From the NCBI GenBank assembly GCA_002021875.1, contig CP018627.1, forward strand, positions 9,548,001 through 9,612,000: a DNA stretch of 64,000 bases. Reading direction: 5' to 3'. Positions 26,122 through 33,565 of the stretch are shown in pieces. The position numbers and the translations under genes are program-made. Source of the stretch: Streptomyces hygroscopicus (lineage in GTDB: Bacteria; Actinomycetota; Actinomycetes; Streptomycetales; Streptomycetaceae). How positions within the stretch are numbered: position 1 is the stretch's first letter; each line of letters starts with the position of its first letter. The notes under the pieces were generated by a model. That model saw nothing but the letters and a program-made list of their open reading frames with translations. It was not told the DNA's origin and made no database searches.

Positions 26122-27129
26122 GTGACGGTCGTCGATGTCCACGCGCACGTCTTCCCGCGCATCTCCCGCACCGAGTCCCGCATCCTGGACGCCGAGAACG
26201 GCCCCTGGCTGCGCGAGGACGAGGGCGGGGCCGGGATGATGATGAGCGGGACCACCGAGTACCGCCCGGTCGGCGCCGAGCTGTGGGACGCCGCAACGCG
26301 GATCGGGCAGATGGACCGCCAGGGCGTCGACATCCAGGTGGTGTCCTCGACGCCGCTGATGTTCGGCTACAGCGCCGACGTGTCCCGGGCCGCCGAATGG
26401 TGCGAACTCGTCAACGACCGTATTCTCGGCCTCTGTTCCCACGCCCCCGACCGGCTCGTGCCACTGTGCCAGGTGCCGCTGCAGGACACCGAGGCGGCCT
26501 GCGAGGAGATCACCCGGGCGATGGCCAAGGGCCACGCGGGCGTTCACATCGGCAACCACATCGGCGACCGGAATCTCGACGACGGCGCGCTCCGTGAATT
26601 CCTCGCGCACTGCGCCCGCGAGAATGCCGCGGTGTTCGTCCACCCCTGGGACATGCTCGCCCCGGAGCGGATGCCGGAGTACATGCTGCCCTGGCTCGTG
26701 GGCATGGCAGCGGAGACCCAGCTCAGCATCCTCGGACTGATCCTCTCCGGCGCCTTCGAGGAACTGCCGCGGAACCTCCGGCTCTGCTTCGCCCACGGCG
26801 GCGGCAGCTTCCCGTACCTGCTCGGCCGGGCCGACAACGCCTGGCACCGGCGTGACATCGTCCGCAAGGACTCGCCCAGACCGCCGTCGGCCTACCTCGA
26901 CCGCTTCCACCTGGACTCGGCCGTCTTCGATCCCGGCGCCTTCAGACTCCTGGTCGACGTGATGAGCCCCGAGCGGGTCATGCTCGGCACCGACTACCCC
27001 TTCCCCCTCGGCGAGGAGGAGCACGGCGCCCTCGTCCGCGGCAGCGACCTGTCCACTGCCGACCGTGACCTGATCCTCGGTCAGAACGCCCTGAAGTTCT
27101 TCCGTATCGGCAGCCCCGCGAAGGCATGA
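26122..27129 (+). CDS. nbaD: 2-amino-3-carboxymuconate-6-semialdehyde decarboxylase (ACMSD)
   Basis: A GTG at 26122, with CGGAG six bases upstream, gives 335 residues. It is an amidohydrolase-fold zinc decarboxylase. VVDVHAHVFPRIS carries the first metal-binding HxH, a His lies in FVHPWDML, another in LRLCFAHGGGSFPYLLGR, and the metal-ligand Asp is in MLGTDYPFPLGE; these are the ACMSD landmarks. It removes CO2 from the dioxygenase product to give 2-aminomuconate semialdehyde, the substrate of the first enzyme of the operon. It completes the route from 3-hydroxyanthranilate to 4-hydroxy-2-oxovalerate. Confidence 0.93.
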   Translation: MTVVDVHAHVFPRISRTESRILDAENGPWLREDEGGAGMMMSGTTEYRPVGAELWDAATRIGQMDRQGVDIQVVSSTPLMFGYSADVSRAAEWCELVNDRILGLCSHAPDRLVPLCQVPLQDTEAACEEITRAMAKGHAGVHIGNHIGDRNLDDGALREFLAHCARENAAVFVHPWDMLAPERMPEYMLPWLVGMAAETQLSILGLILSGAFEELPRNLRLCFAHGGGSFPYLLGRADNAWHRRDIVRKDSPRPPSAYLDRFHLDSAVFDPGAFRLLVDVMSPERVMLGTDYPFPLGEEEHGALVRGSDLSTADRDLILGQNALKFFRIGSPAKA

Positions 27130-27279
27130 CGGAGACGCGGGCATGAGCGGGACCGAGGCGACGGCCTGGCCCGGGCCCGGCGCCTGAAGGCCGCCACCAC
27201 CCACGAGGGCCTCGACGGTCTGATCGCCATCGCAGCAGATAAGTCCGAGTCGTAGTAAGCCAGCCCCCCACATCTCGCC

Positions 27280-27302
27280 GCACCCGCCCCACGGGCGGGT
27301 GC
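27280..27302 (+). terminator. Hairpin between ACMSD and the MHS transporter
   Basis: Perfect 10-base arms GCACCCGCCC and GGGCGGGTGC with a 3-base loop. It lies 150 bases after the ACMSD stop and only 23 bases before the transporter's ATG. It could end the catabolic transcript or attenuate read-through into the transporter. The preceding 150 bases hold no convincing gene. Confidence 0.6.
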
Positions 27303-27325
27303 CCGTCCCCCGAGGTGAAGCCCGC

Positions 27326-28666
27326 ATGACTCCGACCGACAGCAGAACTTCCGGTACCCAACAGGCGAGGCGTGTCGCCTGGGCCGCCTTCATCGGATCC
27401 ACCATCGAGTGGTACGACTTCTTTCTCTACGCCACCGCCGCGGCGCTGATCTTCAACGAGCAGTTCTTCCCGACCGCGGACCCGGCCGTGGGCTCCATTG
27501 CCGCCTTCGGCACCCTCGCCGCGGGCTTCGTCTCCCGGCCGCTCGGCGGTCTGGTCATGGGCCACTTCGGTGACCGCTATGGGCGCAAGAACACCCTGAT
27601 CGCCTCTCTGCTGATCATGGGTCTGTGCACGGCCGCCATCGGCCTGATACCCACCTACGCCGGCATCGGCGTGGCCGCGCCGATCCTGCTCACGCTGATG
27701 CGGGTGATCCAGGGAATCGGCCTCGGTGGCGAATGGGGCGGAGCGGTCGTGATGACCCTCGCGCACGCACCGGAGAACCGTCGTGGCCTCTACGGTGCGG
27801 CCCCGCAGATGGGTGTGCCCGCAGGTCTGATCGCCGCCAACCTCGCAGTGCTGGGGCTCACCCGCGGTCTGGGCGAGGACGCCTTCAACTCCTGGGGCTG
27901 GCGAATTCCCTTCCTGCTCAGCCTCCTTCTGGTCGCTGTCGGCATGTACCTGCGGCTGCGTATTGAGGAGAGCCGCGCCTACAGCGAACTCGCCGAGCCC
28001 GCCGCGCCCGCCGAGCAGAAGAAGCTCCCGGTCACCGAAGTCCTGCAGGAACACTGGCGCTCGGTCCTGCGCGCCTGCTTCGTCATCGTCGGCAACTCCT
28101 GTGTGGCATACGTCTTCATGACCTACGTGCTGTCCTACGGCAAGCAGACCCTGCACATCGACGCGGTCTTCCTGCTGCTGAGCGTGACCGGCGGTGCCGC
28201 GATGTGGCTCGTCTCGGCCCCGTTCTGGGGACGGCTCGGCGACCGGTGGGGACTGCGCAGGCTATTCCTGACCGGCGGGTTCATCCGGGTCGCGTGGGCG
28301 CTGGCGTTCCTGCCGGTCGTGGACACCGGGAACAAGCCGCTGATCTTCGTGTTCATGATGTCGATGGGTGTGGTCCTGTCGATGACCCACGCCTCGGTGG
28401 GCGTGATGACGGCCCTCATGTTCCCGCTGAAGATCCGCTACACCGGTTCCTCCGCCGCCTACCAGATCGGCTCGCTGCTCGGCGGCGGCATCACCCCGCT
28501 CGTCGCCGCCTCGCTGATGAAGGCCACCGGTACCTCGATGAGCATCACCCTGTACATCCTGGTCGTCGGCCTGATCAGCCTCGCCGCCACCAAGGGGCTG
28601 TCCAGGGACGACGTCGGCGAGGGCGTCAGCGCAGCCGAGCAGAAACCGCAGCCGCAAAAGGTCTGA
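27326..28666 (+). CDS. MFS transporter, metabolite:H+ symporter (MHS) family
   Basis: The ATG at 27326 follows AGGTGA at eight bases; 446 residues, 12 predicted membrane helices. The start WAAFIGSTIEWYDFFLYATA is diagnostic of MHS transporters (ShiA, ProP, KgtP relatives), as are FVSRPLGGLVMGHFGDRYGR between helices 2 and 3 and the central RVIQGIGLGGEWGGAVVM. These import organic acids with protons. Placed after the 3-hydroxyanthranilate operon, it is a candidate importer for an aromatic acid such as 3-hydroxyanthranilate, though the hairpin before it means it may be transcribed separately. Confidence 0.88.
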   Translation: MTPTDSRTSGTQQARRVAWAAFIGSTIEWYDFFLYATAAALIFNEQFFPTADPAVGSIAAFGTLAAGFVSRPLGGLVMGHFGDRYGRKNTLIASLLIMGLCTAAIGLIPTYAGIGVAAPILLTLMRVIQGIGLGGEWGGAVVMTLAHAPENRRGLYGAAPQMGVPAGLIAANLAVLGLTRGLGEDAFNSWGWRIPFLLSLLLVAVGMYLRLRIEESRAYSELAEPAAPAEQKKLPVTEVLQEHWRSVLRACFVIVGNSCVAYVFMTYVLSYGKQTLHIDAVFLLLSVTGGAAMWLVSAPFWGRLGDRWGLRRLFLTGGFIRVAWALAFLPVVDTGNKPLIFVFMMSMGVVLSMTHASVGVMTALMFPLKIRYTGSSAAYQIGSLLGGGITPLVAASLMKATGTSMSITLYILVVGLISLAATKGLSRDDVGEGVSAAEQKPQPQKV

Positions 28667-28680
28667 TGGCCGCCAGGCGC

Positions 28681-28710
28681 CGTACCCCGGTGGGCGACCA
28701 TCGGGGTACG
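28681..28710 (+). terminator. Hairpin between transporter and MBL gene
   Basis: Arms CGTACCCCG (28681-28689) and CGGGGTACG (28702-28710) pair perfectly around a 12-base loop, 15 bases after the transporter stop and 29 bases before the MBL start. It may be a weak terminator or an attenuator. Confidence 0.5.
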
Positions 28711-28739
28711 GGCGGACGGAACAGCCCTTGAGAGAGAAG

Positions 28740-29585
28740 ATGGGGACAACCATGGAGCTTGTCATTCTGGGCAGCGCCGGCGGTCCACAGCCGCATCCCG
28801 GCAAGGCTGCCCCGGCCACCGCGGTCGTCGTCGACGGCGACATCCACGTCATCGACTGCGGCAATGGTGTGGGACGGCAGATCGTCTCGGCCGGCCTGGA
28901 GCTGACCGATCTGCGGTCGGTCCTCGTCACCCACCACCACGTCGACCACAACGCCGACCTCGGCGCCCTGGTCCACCTGGCGTGGACCGCGGCCCGGTGC
29001 GAACCGGTCGACGTCTACGGGCCCGCCCCGCTGGAGTCGATGATCAAGCAGTACCTCGAGCTCAACGAGCCCGACATCAGCCACCGCGAGAGCCTCGGCC
29101 GGCCGGCCCTGGCCGGTGTCTTCCGGCCCCATGAGGTCTCCGGGCCCGGCACCGTCCACGAGGCCGACGGCGTACGGATCAGCGCCGCCGTCGCCACACA
29201 TCCGCCGATGCCCTCGTTCTCCTACCGCGTCGACACTCACGGACGCTCCGTGGTCGTCTCCGGCGACACCGCCCGCTGCGACGAGGTGGTCGAACTCTCC
29301 CGGGGCGCCGGCGTCCTCGTCCACGAGGCGTACTCCCCGGACCACCTCGCCGAGTTCATGGCAGGCTCCAACACCAAGGTCGAGCGCCTGCGACAGCACT
29401 TCGCGCGGGCCCACACCAGCGCCGAGGACGCGGGCCGGGTCGCCGCCGAGGCCGGAGTGCGCACCCTCGTCCTGTGGCACCTGATCCCGTGGCAGCTCTC
29501 CGACGAGGAGTACGCCGCCCAGGCCGCGCGGACCTTCGACGGGGAGATCGTCGTGGCGCACGACCTCCAGCGCATTCCCGTCTGA
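28740..29585 (+). CDS. MBL-fold metallo-hydrolase, RNase Z-like group
   Basis: I use the ATG at 28740, close behind GAGAGAAG; another ATG at 28752 is possible. The 281-residue protein begins MELVILGSAGGPQPHP, the typical first strand of RNase Z/ELAC-like beta-lactamase-fold enzymes. Metal ligands are THHHVDHNAD (HxHxDH form), His in AAVATHPPMP, Asp in VVSGDTARC and the terminal His in LVLWHLIPW. It lacks the long exosite of true RNase Z, so hydrolysis of a small ester, lactone or thioester is more likely. It is the last gene on the plus strand of this region and may remove a by-product of the aromatic pathway (inference). Confidence 0.75.
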   Translation: MGTTMELVILGSAGGPQPHPGKAAPATAVVVDGDIHVIDCGNGVGRQIVSAGLELTDLRSVLVTHHHVDHNADLGALVHLAWTAARCEPVDVYGPAPLESMIKQYLELNEPDISHRESLGRPALAGVFRPHEVSGPGTVHEADGVRISAAVATHPPMPSFSYRVDTHGRSVVVSGDTARCDEVVELSRGAGVLVHEAYSPDHLAEFMAGSNTKVERLRQHFARAHTSAEDAGRVAAEAGVRTLVLWHLIPWQLSDEEYAAQAARTFDGEIVVAHDLQRIPV

Positions 29586-29795
29586 CCCTTCTCACGGAAC
29601 GGCCCGCCTCACCCCTCGCCGCGGTCGGCAGTGGCCGCGGCTGGATGCGCGGTGCGACGGCGAGTTGCTGCCGGAGCATCAAGATCTCAATGTAACCCGC
29701 AGGTCACCTCGCGCACCCTGAGCCTCGATCCACCGACGGCCATCGGGAACGAGCCTTCAGGGCTCGCGCCGTCCCCCGGCATACCGCGAACCGGT

Positions 29796-29831
29796 GACGG
29801 CGCCCCTCCCGCAACTGGGAGGGGCGCCGTC
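29796..29831. terminator. Strong bidirectional terminator
   Basis: A perfect 15-base stem, GACGGCGCCCCTCCC paired with GGGAGGGGCGCCGTC, with loop GCAACT. It lies between two convergent transcription units, the MBL gene ending at 29585 and the alcohol dehydrogenase ending at 29860, and can end both. Confidence 0.85.
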
Positions 29832-29859
29832 GGGCGTTCTGCCGGCGTGGCGGATGGGG

Positions 29860-30999
29860 TCAGACGTCCAGCATTCCCGATGTGTCGATGACCTGACGGA
29901 TCGCCCGGCCCGAGGCCAGCTCCTCCATCGCCGTGTTGATGCCGGTCAGCGGCAGGGTGCCGGTGTGCATCCGCTCCACCGGCATCCGGCCCGCCCGCCA
30001 CAGGTCCAGGAACCTCGGGATGTCGCGGCGTGGTACCGCGTCGCCCATGTACGAGCCCAGCAGGGACTTGCCCTCGCCCGCGAACGTCAGCGCCGGAACC
30101 TCCAGCACCCGGTCGGGGGCGGGCAGGCCCACCGAGACGGCCGTGCCGCCCCGGGCCACGGCCATCAGGCAGTCGGCCATCACTTTCGGGCTGCCCACTG
30201 CCTCGACCGCCAGCTCGGCACCACCGGAAGTGAGGTCATGAACCGCCTCGACGGCTTCGCCGGGGGCGTACGTGTGGGTTGCGCCGAGCTGGAGGGCCAG
30301 CTCGCGCTTCTCCGGTACCGGGTCGACCGCGATGACCGGGTACGCGCCCGCCGCGCGGGCACCCAGCACCGCGGCCAGGCCCACGCCGCCCAGGCCGTAG
30401 ACCACCGTCGACTGGCCGGGGCGCAGGGACGCCGTATTGATGACGGCTCCGGCGCCGGTCAGGACCGCGCAGCCGAACATCGACGCCACCGTGAACGGGA
30501 TGTCCCGCGGTATCGGCACCACCGACTCCTGGGCCAGCACCGCGTGTTCGGAGAACGCGGAGACGCCCAGCTGATGGTGGACCGGGTTGCCGGAAGCGTC
30601 GGTCAGCAGGGACGGGCCGTGCAGCAGTGCTCCCGACCCGTTCGCCGCGGCGGCCCGTGCGCACAGGGCGGGCCGGCCGGCCGCGCAGTCGGCGCAGAAG
30701 CCACAACTGGGCACGAAGACCAGGGCCACATGGTCACCGGGGCGGACCCGGGCGACGCCCGGTCCGGTCTCCCGTACGATGCCCACCGCCTCGTGCCCCA
30801 GCGCCATCGGCAGCGGGCGGACCCGGTCGCCGTTGACCACCGACAGATCCGAGTGGCAGAGCGAGGCGGCCGCGATCCGGACCAGCACCTCGCCCTCGCG
30901 CGGGGCGCCCAGCTCCAGCTCCTCCACCTCGACCGGGCGGGTCTCGGAGTAGGGGCGGGCGGCCGATATGCCGCGCAGCACCACCGCACGGGTCTTCAT
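29860..30999 (-). CDS. Zinc-dependent alcohol dehydrogenase (MDR family)
   Basis: This 379-residue medium-chain dehydrogenase has the catalytic zinc ligands in AAASLCHSDLSVVNGDR (Cys) and MALGHEAVGIV (His-Glu), and the structural zinc site in SCGFCADCAAGRPALCARA. The coenzyme-binding glycine motif is STVVYGLGGVGLAAVLGARA. It resembles class III-like and mycothiol/aryl-alcohol type enzymes that oxidise alcohols or aldehydes with NAD. Its start overlaps the ABM gene by four bases, making it the last gene of the polyol operon running from 38455 down. The substrate is presumably a polyol-derived alcohol or aldehyde. Confidence 0.88.
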   Translation of the reverse strand: MKTRAVVLRGISAARPYSETRPVEVEELELGAPREGEVLVRIAAASLCHSDLSVVNGDRVRPLPMALGHEAVGIVRETGPGVARVRPGDHVALVFVPSCGFCADCAAGRPALCARAAAANGSGALLHGPSLLTDASGNPVHHQLGVSAFSEHAVLAQESVVPIPRDIPFTVASMFGCAVLTGAGAVINTASLRPGQSTVVYGLGGVGLAAVLGARAAGAYPVIAVDPVPEKRELALQLGATHTYAPGEAVEAVHDLTSGGAELAVEAVGSPKVMADCLMAVARGGTAVSVGLPAPDRVLEVPALTFAGEGKSLLGSYMGDAVPRRDIPRFLDLWRAGRMPVERMHTGTLPLTGINTAMEELASGRAIRQVIDTSGMLDV

Positions 31000-31298
31000 G
31001 CCCGCACCTGCGGACGCGGGGCGCAGCGCAGCACGTCACGGCTGTCCAGCAGCGGGACGACCCTGCCGAGCACGATCTCCTGGAAGTGCGGGGTGGCGCA
31101 GTGCGCGGTGAAGGCGGCTTCGGAGACGTACTCCTCGTACAGCACGATCGCCCGTGGGTCCTCGGTGCCCTGGTGGACGCGGTAGGCGAGGTTGCCCGGC
31201 TCCTGGCGGGACGCGGCGGCCACCGTGTCGAGGAGGGGGAGGACGGTGTTCTCCTCGCCCTCCTTGGTGCGGTAGCGGGCGACGACGACGTATGACAT
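30996..31298 (-). CDS. Antibiotic biosynthesis monooxygenase (ABM) domain protein
   Basis: This 100-residue ferredoxin-like protein begins MSYVVVARYRTKEGEENTVL, with the middle PGNLAYRVHQGTEDPRAIVL and the helix VSEAAFTAHCATPHFQEIV. This is the standard ABM/YgiN/LsrG layout. Such small dimers are quinol monooxygenases, isomerases (LsrG acts on a phosphorylated diketone) or uncharacterised stress proteins. It begins 6 bases after the GlpP-like gene and overlaps the alcohol dehydrogenase, so it is firmly in the polyol operon. An LsrG-like role on a phosphorylated sugar intermediate would fit but is not shown. Confidence 0.8.
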   Translation of the reverse strand: MSYVVVARYRTKEGEENTVLPLLDTVAAASRQEPGNLAYRVHQGTEDPRAIVLYEEYVSEAAFTAHCATPHFQEIVLGRVVPLLDSRDVLRCAPRPQVRA

Positions 31299-31304
31299 GG
31301 GGGC

Positions 31305-31967
31305 TTACTCCTGGGAGGGGGCGGCAGGCCGCTTCAGCGCGGAGGGCGGAACTGGCGGTAGCTGGTCGCGGCGCAGGTGCCAGAGGCGGGAGTCGGACGT
31401 GGCGGCGGCAACGGACCCGAGGGCCAGCGCGAGCGCCACGTCCGCGGGGGTTTCCACGAAGCCCGCGGCGACCGAGGGGGACATCGCGCGCTGTGCCCGC
31501 GCGGTCATCCGGCCGATGATCGGGGCGGGCATGATCTCGACCAGGTCCGGCGCCCCGCGCGAGATCGCGTCCATGGAGCGGGACAGGTTGGACCGGTCGG
31601 TGACGAACACCTTCATCATCGTCAGCAGGCCCAGCGGACGGCCCTTCTCGATGAGGGAGAGCCGGGTGCTGACCACGCCGTGCGTGCCCAGGCTCTTGAT
31701 GTAGTCCAGCGCGCCCCGGTCCTGAGCGAGACCGGGGCTGCTGTCCACGTTCACGAACACGGTCTTCCCCGCCCGGGCCAGTGCCGGCACCACCTTGGGC
31801 AGCTGTCCCACGGTGAACGACGCGAGGATGCACACCTTGGCCGGTGCGGTCAGGAACTGCCGCAGCGGCTCGGTGCCGATCACCGACGCGACGACCGGCA
31901 CCTCGGTGAAGGCCGAGGCGAGCCGGGGCGCGAGTGGGGCACCGGAACGGGACGGGGAAGGGGCCAT
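31305..31967 (-). CDS. GlpP-like protein (glycerol-3-phosphate-responsive antiterminator family)
   Basis: This 220-residue protein has the TIM-barrel pattern of GlpP: KVCILASFTVGQLPKVVPAL (in GlpP ..ILLxSHISQLKSIV), AGKTVFVNVDSSPGLAQDRG, then YIKSLGTHGVVSTRLSLIEK, FVTDRSNLSRSMDAI, and PDLVEIMPAPIIGRM. In Bacillus GlpP binds glycerol-3-phosphate and prevents termination in glpD leader RNA. Here it lies directly in an operon with GlpD- and glycerol-kinase-like genes, which supports a response to a polyol phosphate. The N-terminal 20 residues are a low-complexity extension. It could also be an enzyme using the same barrel. Confidence 0.72.
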   Translation of the reverse strand: MAPSPSRSGAPLAPRLASAFTEVPVVASVIGTEPLRQFLTAPAKVCILASFTVGQLPKVVPALARAGKTVFVNVDSSPGLAQDRGALDYIKSLGTHGVVSTRLSLIEKGRPLGLLTMMKVFVTDRSNLSRSMDAISRGAPDLVEIMPAPIIGRMTARAQRAMSPSVAAGFVETPADVALALALGSVAAATSDSRLWHLRRDQLPPVPPSALKRPAAPSQE

Positions 31968-32011
31968 GGTGAAGACCTGTCTGGGGAAGGAGGGTGACGT
32001 GGCTGATCAGG

Positions 32012-33565
32012 TCAGTTCAGCGGGCTTGCGCCGAATCGACTGGGAAGGCCCAGCTTGCCAGGGTTGAGAATGCCCGCCGGGTCGAGGGCCTGCTTCACCG
32101 CGACGAACGTCGCGAAGCCCGCCCCGAGGGATTCCTCCAGGTAGGGGCCGCGCAGCAGACCGCAGCCGTGGTGGTGGCTGAGCGCCGCCGCGTGCTTGAT
32201 CAGTACGGCGTTGGCCGCGTCCCACACCGAGCGGTACCAGTCGCGGCGGGACTCGGGCGCCACATCGCCGCGCAGCGAGAAGTAGACGCAGGCGCCGTCG
32301 GTGTACGCGTGGGACTGGTGGGCCGAGGCGGCCAGGGTGCCGGGCACCGACTGGATCGCGGCGACCACCTCGTCGTAGATCACCGGGAGGCCGGTCCAGG
32401 ACGCGGCCATCTCCAGGGTGTCGGCGACGAAGCCCGGACCCGGCTTGAAGCCGTCGGCGGACTTGCCGACCAGCATCCGCTCGTCCAGCCAGCGCTCGAA
32501 GACCGCCTTGCTGTCCAGCTCGGGGCCGTACGCCGCGCAGACCTCGGTCGCCACCTTGATCGAGGCGTCGACGATGGCCGGGTCCCCCTCGTCGGCGATG
32601 AGCAGGAGGTTGGTCTCCGGGTGGCCGAAGTGGGTGCCGGACTCCAGGGTGTCGTACAGACGCAGCACGGCCGGGGTGGCACCGCGCTGCATGATCTTGC
32701 GGCAGGCGTCCAGGCCCTCCGCGAAGGTCGTGAAGCCGAACGCGACGGCGGTGGCGTACTCCGGCAGCGGATGGACCCGCAGGCGCGCCGAGACGATGAC
32801 ACCGAGGGTGCCCTCCGAGCCGACGAACAGCTGGCGCAGGTCCGGGCCGACCGCGGCGCGGGCGTAGTCGCCGTACGTGGCGCGCGTACCGTCCGCGTGC
32901 ACGACGTCGACGCCGACGACCATGTCCTCGATCTTGCCGTAACGGGTGGAGAGCTGACCGGCGCCGCGGCAGGCGATCCAGCCGCCGACCGTGGAGACGG
33001 CGAAGGCGGACGGCCAATGGCCGGTGGTGACGCCGTACTCCTCCTGGAGTCGCTTCTCGAAGAGGTCTCCGAACATGCCCGCCTGGACATCCACGATGTT
33101 CGACTCGGCGTCGAAGCCGGTGATCCGGTTCATCCCGCAGACGTCCAGGACGACGCCGCCGAAGACGGGGAGCGCCGCGCCGGTGACGTTGGAGCGGCCC
33201 GCGGAGGGGGTGACCGGGATGCCGGCCTCGTGGCAGATCCGCAGCACGGCCGCGACCTGTTCCGCGTCGGCGGCCTCGACGATCACGGCGTTCGGGGTGG
33301 CGGGACGGCCCTCCGTCTCGCCGATCATCGAACCGGCCCACCAGTCACGGGTCCGGGAGACGACCTCGTCGCGGGAGGTGTGGACGGCGTGCGCCGCTGC
33401 GCGCAGTGCCTCGACCACGCTCTCGGGGACCTCGACCGGGTTCACCTGGAGCGCGGCCTCGCCCTCCCCGATCGGGGTGTTCCGCGCCCACCTGGCGGAG
33501 CTGGGGGCGCCGATCGTGTAGTCGCCCCGGTTGAACGGGTGGGTGATGGTCTGGCGGCTGATCAT
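32012..33565 (-). CDS. FAD-linked oxidase, alkylglycerone-phosphate-synthase-like
   Basis: This 517-residue flavoprotein overlaps the GlpD stop (ATGA). It has a PCMH FAD-binding domain (PVTPSAGRSNVTGAALPVFG, then FAVSTVGGWIACRGAGQLST, and LFVGSEGTLGVIVSARLRVH) and a FAD-oxidase C domain ending in AALSHHHGCGLLRGPYLEES and LDPAGILNPGKLGLP. The His triplet SHHHG is characteristic of alkyldihydroxyacetonephosphate synthase, which exchanges an acyl group for a fatty alcohol on DHAP. Bacterial homologues of this group are largely uncharacterised and may simply oxidise 2-hydroxy acids or polyol phosphates. Its position between GlpD and GlpP ties it to glycerol-3-phosphate/DHAP chemistry. Confidence 0.78.
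   Translation of the reverse strand: MISRQTITHPFNRGDYTIGAPSSARWARNTPIGEGEAALQVNPVEVPESVVEALRAAAHAVHTSRDEVVSRTRDWWAGSMIGETEGRPATPNAVIVEAADAEQVAAVLRICHEAGIPVTPSAGRSNVTGAALPVFGGVVLDVCGMNRITGFDAESNIVDVQAGMFGDLFEKRLQEEYGVTTGHWPSAFAVSTVGGWIACRGAGQLSTRYGKIEDMVVGVDVVHADGTRATYGDYARAAVGPDLRQLFVGSEGTLGVIVSARLRVHPLPEYATAVAFGFTTFAEGLDACRKIMQRGATPAVLRLYDTLESGTHFGHPETNLLLIADEGDPAIVDASIKVATEVCAAYGPELDSKAVFERWLDERMLVGKSADGFKPGPGFVADTLEMAASWTGLPVIYDEVVAAIQSVPGTLAASAHQSHAYTDGACVYFSLRGDVAPESRRDWYRSVWDAANAVLIKHAAALSHHHGCGLLRGPYLEESLGAGFATFVAVKQALDPAGILNPGKLGLPSRFGASPLN

Noticed and set aside
27130..27243. A short in-frame tail ending in DGLIAIAADKSES after the ACMSD gene
   Set aside because: About 35 codons without a start or ribosome site and with no family resemblance. 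It may be a remnant, but there is not enough to call a gene.
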